9,653 nucleotides of DNA from DASUMF01 sp040510575 (GTDB lineage Bacteria > Actinomycetota > Acidimicrobiia > IMCC26256 > DASPTH01). The notes below the pieces were generated by a model that was not told the origin of the DNA, did not search any database, and saw only the letters and a list, made by a program, of their open reading frames with translations. Position 1 is the stretch's first letter. Every line of letters starts with the position of its first letter. A program made the translations under genes and the position numbers. Location: assembly GCA_040510575.1 (NCBI GenBank), contig JBEVIU010000072.1, positions 1 through 9,653 on the forward strand. Reading direction: 5' to 3'. This document shows positions 6,430 through 9,653 of the stretch, piece after piece.

Positions 6430-7671
6430 ATGAACGTTCCCGTGCGCGGCATGCCTGTGCGTCTCGAGCCGCCCGGCCCCGAACCGACCGGTCTCGGTCG
6501 GTTCGGCGAATTCGGCGGTCGGTTCGTACCCGAGACGTTGGTGCCGGCGCTCATCCAGCTCGAGGACGAGTTCCGCGCCGCCTGGCACGACGACGTGTTC
6601 CGCGCCGAGTATGCCGAGCTGCTCGGCTCCTACGCGGGCCGTCCGACCCCGGTCACCGAGTGCCACCGCCTCTCGGAGCGCCTCGGTCTACGCGTGTTCC
6701 TCAAGCGCGAGGACCTGACCCACACCGGGTCGCACAAGATCAACAACGTGCTCGGCCAGGCGATGATCACGCGCCGCATGGGCAAGCAGCGAGTGATCGC
6801 GGAGACGGGCGCCGGCCAGCACGGCGTCGCCACCGCCACCGCTGCAGCGCTGTTCGGGCTCGACTGCCTCGTGTTCATGGGAGCGGTCGACGTCGAGCGC
6901 CAGGCCCTCAACGTGTTCCGCATGAAGCAGCTGGGTGCCGACGTCGTGCCGGTCACGGCGGGGAGCGCCACGCTCAAGGACGCGATCAACGAGGCGCTGC
7001 GCGACTGGGTCGCGTCGGTCGAGACCACGCACTACTGCCTCGGCACCGCGGCCGGTCCCCATCCCTACCCGTGGATGGTGCGGGAGTTCCAGCGGGTCAT
7101 CGGCGACGAAGCGCGCGCGCAGTGCCGCTCGCTGCTCGGCGGCGACGATCCCGAGTGGGTGGTCGCATGCGTCGGTGGTGGCTCCAACGCGATCGGAACC
7201 TTCGCAGGCTTCCTCGACACCGACGCCCGGCTCGTGGGCGTCGAGCCCGCCGGCCACGGGCTGGAGAGCGGCCAGCACGGCGCGGCAGTCAATCGGGGGG
7301 TCCCCGGCGTGTTGCACGGTGCGCGCTCGCTCTACCTGCAGGACGAAGACGGCCAGATCCTCGAAGCGCACTCGATCAGTGCGGGGCTCGACTACCCGGG
7401 CGTGGGCCCCGAGCACGCGCAGCTCGCGGCCGACGGACGGGCCGTGTACGAAGCGGCCACCGACGACGAGGCGATCGCGGGCTTTCAGCTCCTCAGCGTG
7501 ACCGAGGGCATCGTCCCCGCGTTGGAGTCGGCGCACGCGATCGGTTGGCTGGCGCGTGAGGCCGGCCGGAAGGTACCCGCAGGTTCCACGGTCCTCATCA
7601 CGCTCTCGGGTCGCGGCGACAAGGACGTCGCCCAGATCGCCGAACGTCTCACTGGGGAGTCGCTCGCGTGA
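6430..7671 (+). CDS. trpB: Tryptophan synthase beta chain, classical TrpB1
   Basis: This 413-residue PLP enzyme joins indole and serine to make tryptophan and partners TrpA in the alpha2beta2 complex. Diagnostic residues are the PLP lysine Lys103 in THTGSHKINN, Glu125 in ETGAGQHG, the phosphate loop VGGGSN (248-253), Asp321 in GLDYPGVGP and the Ser393 segment LSGRGDKD. The N-terminal FGEFGGRFVPETL is the canonical TrpB1 opening. The frame is open from GTG at 6340, which would add 30 residues of low-complexity sequence unlike any TrpB. ATG 6430 gives the normal length and follows a -10 box at leaderless spacing. The stop overlaps the trpA GTG as GTGA, the usual trpBA coupling. This is the second beta chain in the window, and its direct pairing with trpA marks it as the main biosynthetic one. 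Confidence 0.97.
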   Translation: MNVPVRGMPVRLEPPGPEPTGLGRFGEFGGRFVPETLVPALIQLEDEFRAAWHDDVFRAEYAELLGSYAGRPTPVTECHRLSERLGLRVFLKREDLTHTGSHKINNVLGQAMITRRMGKQRVIAETGAGQHGVATATAAALFGLDCLVFMGAVDVERQALNVFRMKQLGADVVPVTAGSATLKDAINEALRDWVASVETTHYCLGTAAGPHPYPWMVREFQRVIGDEARAQCRSLLGGDDPEWVVACVGGGSNAIGTFAGFLDTDARLVGVEPAGHGLESGQHGAAVNRGVPGVLHGARSLYLQDEDGQILEAHSISAGLDYPGVGPEHAQLAADGRAVYEAATDDEAIAGFQLLSVTEGIVPALESAHAIGWLAREAGRKVPAGSTVLITLSGRGDKDVAQIAERLTGESLA

Positions 7672-8444
7672 GCATCGAGGCCCGGTTGCGCGCACGACGC
7701 GATGAGGGTCGCAAGCTCCTCGTTCCCTACATCACCGGCGGCCTCGACGACGAGTGGGTCGACGTCTTGCGCGCGGTGACCGACGCCGGCGCCGATGCGG
7801 TCGAGATCGGCATCCCGTTCTCCGACCCGGTGATGGACGGCCCCGTCATCCAGGTCGCCTCGCAGCGCGCGCTCGCGCGCGGCGCGTCGCCCACCAGCGT
7901 GATCACCGAGGCGTCGAAGTACGACGGCGATGCCCCCCTTGCGGTGATGACCTACGTGAACCTGGTCGGGCACATGGGGTATCGCCGCTTCGCGGCGGCG
8001 CTGTCGGACGCCGGCATCTCCGGTGCGATCCTGCCCGACCTGCCCCTCGACGAGCTCGCGCCATGGGCGGAAGCTGCGGACGCGCACGACATCGAGACCG
8101 TGCTGCTCGCCGCACCGACCACGCCCGACGATCGGCTCCGGGCAATCTGCGAGCGCTCGCGGGGATTCGTCTACGGCGTCTCCCTCATGGGTGTCACCGG
8201 GGAGCGCACGTCGCTGGCGGAGCAAGCGGCCGAGATGGGCCGGCGCACCAAGGCGGTGACCGACAAGCCCGTCCTGCTCGGTGTCGGCATCTCGAACGCC
8301 GAGCAGGCAGTGGAGGCATCGCAGTACGCAGACGGTGTGGTCGTGGGGAGCGCGCTCGTGCGCCGGCTGATCGAAGGCGGCGGTCCCGACGAAGCGCACG
8401 CCTTCGTGGCCGGGCTCCGCAGCGCCCTCGACGCTGCGGCCTGA
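7668..8444 (+). CDS. trpA: Tryptophan synthase alpha chain (TrpA)
   Basis: This TIM-barrel subunit cleaves indole-3-glycerol phosphate to indole and glyceraldehyde 3-phosphate and channels indole to TrpB. The 258-residue length is typical. The catalytic residues are visible: Glu46 in VEIGIPFSDP and Asp57 in PVMDGPVIQ. Tyr169 lies in VYGVSLMGVTG, which forms the mobile loop 6 region, and LLGVGIS (203-209) with VVVGSALV (224-231) form the phosphate site. The start is GTG 7668, with GGGGAG (7654-7659) eight bases upstream, and it overlaps the trpB stop by four bases. A strong hairpin follows directly after the TGA, suggesting that the trp unit ends here, although the methyltransferase gene begins only 36 bases on. 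Confidence 0.97.
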   Translation: MSIEARLRARRDEGRKLLVPYITGGLDDEWVDVLRAVTDAGADAVEIGIPFSDPVMDGPVIQVASQRALARGASPTSVITEASKYDGDAPLAVMTYVNLVGHMGYRRFAAALSDAGISGAILPDLPLDELAPWAEAADAHDIETVLLAAPTTPDDRLRAICERSRGFVYGVSLMGVTGERTSLAEQAAEMGRRTKAVTDKPVLLGVGISNAEQAVEASQYADGVVVGSALVRRLIEGGGPDEAHAFVAGLRSALDAAA

Positions 8445-8445
8445 G

Positions 8446-8471
8446 ACCGCGCGCCCGTGTGATCGCGCGGT
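8446..8471 (+). terminator. GC hairpin directly after trpA, candidate terminator or attenuator
   Basis: ACCGCGCG (8446-8453) and CGCGCGGT (8464-8471) are a perfect 8-bp inverted repeat around a 10-base loop, beginning two bases after the trpA stop. There is no U-tract. The stem shares bases with the GTGATC repeats and ends nine bases before the methyltransferase start, so it may reduce read-through or mask translation initiation of that gene. Which of these happens cannot be told from sequence. Confidence 0.45.
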
Positions 8472-8486
8472 GATCGACCTGTGATC
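8459..8486 (+). repeat. Three GTGATC copies with 11-bp period at the methyltransferase start
   Basis: GTGATC lies at 8459-8464, 8470-8475 and 8481-8486. The third copy contains the GTG start codon and second codon of the adenine methyltransferase. The step is exactly 11 bp each time, so the GATC centres lie on one face of the helix. A fourth GATC follows at 8497-8500. GATC is frequent across this window, so only the spacing is unusual. The first two copies are in different frames from the start and are not alternative initiation codons. Confidence 0.6.
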
Positions 8487-9539
8487 AAGTACCTCGGATC
8501 GAAACGCCGCTTGGTGCCGGTCCTCGCTCGCATCTGTGACGCAGCCGGCGCGCGCACCGCGTTGGATCTCTTCACCGGCACCACACGAGTGGCGCAGACG
8601 TTCAAGCAGTGCGGCGCGATCGTCACCGCAGTCGACACGGCTCGCTACGCCGAGGTGTTCGCGCAGTGCTACGTGGCGACCGATGCGATGACCGTCGACA
8701 AGGACGCGCTGCACGACGCGCTCGACGCCCTGCGTGCGGTCAAGCCCGAGCCGGGCTACTTCACCGACACGTTCTGCGTGCAGTCGCGCTACTTGCAGCC
8801 GCACAACGGCGAGAAGATCGATGCGATGCGGGCCGTGATCGCCCGCGACCACGCGGGCACATGGCTCGAGCCAATCCTCCTCACGAGCCTCGTCGAAGCG
8901 GCCGATCGCGTCGACTCGACCACCGGCGTGCAGATGGCCTACGTGAAGCAGTGGGCGGCGCGCTCGGCGAAGCCGCTCGAGCTCAGAGTGCCGACGCTGC
9001 TGGCGGGCGACGGGCGCGCGACGCGTGCCGACGCCTGCGAGGTTGCCGGGTCGCTCGGTGAGTTCGACCTCGCCTATCTCGACCCGCCGTACAACCAGCA
9101 TCGGTACTTCACGAACTACCACGTGTGGGAGACGTTGGTCGCGTGGGACGCGCCTGAGCACTACGGCGTGGCGTGCAAGCGCCTCGATGCGCGCGACGAG
9201 CACACGAAGAGCGTGTTCAACCGCAAGCGCGCGATGCCCGACGCATTGCGGCGAGTGGTGCGCGACGTCCAGGCGCGTGTCGTCGTGCTGTCGTACAACG
9301 ACGAGTCCTGGATCGGCCTCGACGACCTCGTGGAGCTGTGTCGCGTGCGCGGCGCGGTGGAGGTGCTCGCGTTCGATTCGCCCCGATACGTCGGCGCGCG
9401 CATCGGCATCCACAACCCGAAAGGCGAGAAGGTCGGTACGGTGTCGCACGTGCGCAACCAGGAGTACCTGCTGATCGCAGGTGAGCGACGTGAGGTCCGA
9501 CGGTTGGCTGCAACCGCCCGAATCGCGGAGGCACCGTGA
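8481..9539 (+). CDS. D12-class adenine-specific DNA methyltransferase, no restriction partner visible
   Basis: The 352-residue protein has the order of motifs seen in D12 (Dam/M.FokI-like) N6-adenine methyltransferases. The N-terminal motif X is MIKYLGSKRR (1-10). S-adenosylmethionine motif I is LDLFTGTTRV (28-37). A large helical region follows, then catalytic motif IV DPPY (201-204) in YLDPPYNQHRYFTNYH. It should transfer a methyl group from SAM to adenine N6 in a short DNA target; the target cannot be read from sequence. GTG 8481 is chosen because motif X normally sits at the very N-terminus. No Shine-Dalgarno sequence is obvious. No endonuclease gene is adjacent, so it may be an orphan, regulatory methylase, unless a partner lies beyond 9653. 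It overlaps the next gene by GTGA. Base composition resembles its neighbours, with no sign of recent transfer. Confidence 0.9.
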   Translation: MIKYLGSKRRLVPVLARICDAAGARTALDLFTGTTRVAQTFKQCGAIVTAVDTARYAEVFAQCYVATDAMTVDKDALHDALDALRAVKPEPGYFTDTFCVQSRYLQPHNGEKIDAMRAVIARDHAGTWLEPILLTSLVEAADRVDSTTGVQMAYVKQWAARSAKPLELRVPTLLAGDGRATRADACEVAGSLGEFDLAYLDPPYNQHRYFTNYHVWETLVAWDAPEHYGVACKRLDARDEHTKSVFNRKRAMPDALRRVVRDVQARVVVLSYNDESWIGLDDLVELCRVRGAVEVLAFDSPRYVGARIGIHNPKGEKVGTVSHVRNQEYLLIAGERREVRRLAATARIAEAP

Positions 9540-9653
9540 TCGAGCCCGATCCCAACTGCGACCTGTGCGAAGCAGCGCGGATCACGCCGTGGTTCCACGA
9601 GGACGACGTGTGCTGGATCGCGGAGTGCGAGATCTGTGAGGTGCCGATGGTCG
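9536..9653 (+). CDS. Cysteine-rich protein of unknown function, N-terminal part (3' truncated)
   Basis: GTG at 9536 overlaps the methyltransferase TGA, with GGAGG (9527-9531) four bases upstream. The frame is open to the window end, giving 39 residues. It holds two CxxC knuckles, CDLC (8-11) and CEIC (31-34), plus Cys26, with the hydrophobic-acidic stretch TPWFHEDDVCWIAE between them. Paired CxxC motifs suggest a zinc-binding ribbon. The opening resembles small actinobacterial proteins sometimes described as HIT-like, but the HxHxH motif of a HIT domain would lie downstream and cannot be seen, so that is only a guess. Tight coupling suggests co-translation with the methyltransferase. Confidence 0.72.
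   Translation, partial: MIEPDPNCDLCEAARITPWFHEDDVCWIAECEICEVPMV

Noticed and set aside
5269..6666. A 465-codon minus-strand open frame across the PAP2 start, trpF and the trpB start
   Set aside because: It is antisense to clear enzymes, has low-complexity translation, and runs into PAP2 sequence out of frame; it is a high-GC artefact.
7485..9449. A 654-codon open frame on the minus strand opposite trpA and the methyltransferase gene
   Set aside because: It mirrors third-position GC bias of the real plus-strand genes, shows no recognisable domain, is rich in R, H and D, and spans two well-identified genes.

Overview
The window is very GC-rich and gene-dense. It has the marks of a high-GC Actinomycetota chromosome: GTG and TTG starts, 4-nt stop/start overlaps, and TANNNT -10 boxes almost touching start codons. 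The gene types suggest a class such as Acidimicrobiia, but that placement is inferred from style and not from a marker gene. No mobile element, tRNA, rRNA or CRISPR array was seen, and no gene-free stretch exceeds about 105 bases.

Layout. (1) 1-374 (+): the 3' end of a YgfZ/GcvT-like folate-binding protein gene. (2) 453-2596 (-): a two-component system, with an OmpR-family response regulator followed by its sensor kinase, joined by a GTGA overlap. (3) 2701-4754 (+): trpC (indole-3-glycerol phosphate synthase), overlapping a TrpB2-type tryptophan synthase beta chain by ATGA. (4) 4785-5573 (-): a membrane PAP2-family phosphatase/transferase, convergent with trpB2 and divergent from trpF. (5) 5641-8444 (+): trpF, the classical trpB, then trpA (trpB/trpA overlap GTGA). 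(6) 8481-9539 (+): a solitary D12-class adenine DNA methyltransferase, overlapping by GTGA the start of a cysteine-rich protein that runs off the end.

Working together. trpF, trpC, trpA and trpB cover the last steps of tryptophan synthesis, from phosphoribosylanthranilate to tryptophan. trpE, trpG and trpD are not here. The cluster is split into two units by the antisense PAP2 gene and carries two tryptophan synthase beta chains of different subfamilies: TrpB2 is coupled to TrpC, and TrpB1 to TrpA.

The least ordinary signals are non-coding. Three tandem 11-bp repeats lie between the response regulator gene and trpC, looking like an OmpR/PhoP-type operator. Three GTGATC copies exactly 11 bp apart run into the start codon of the methyltransferase, behind a hairpin after trpA. 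A nested inverted repeat sits between trpB2 and the PAP2 gene. The intergenic promoters look nearly leaderless. No wholly new multi-gene system is evident.
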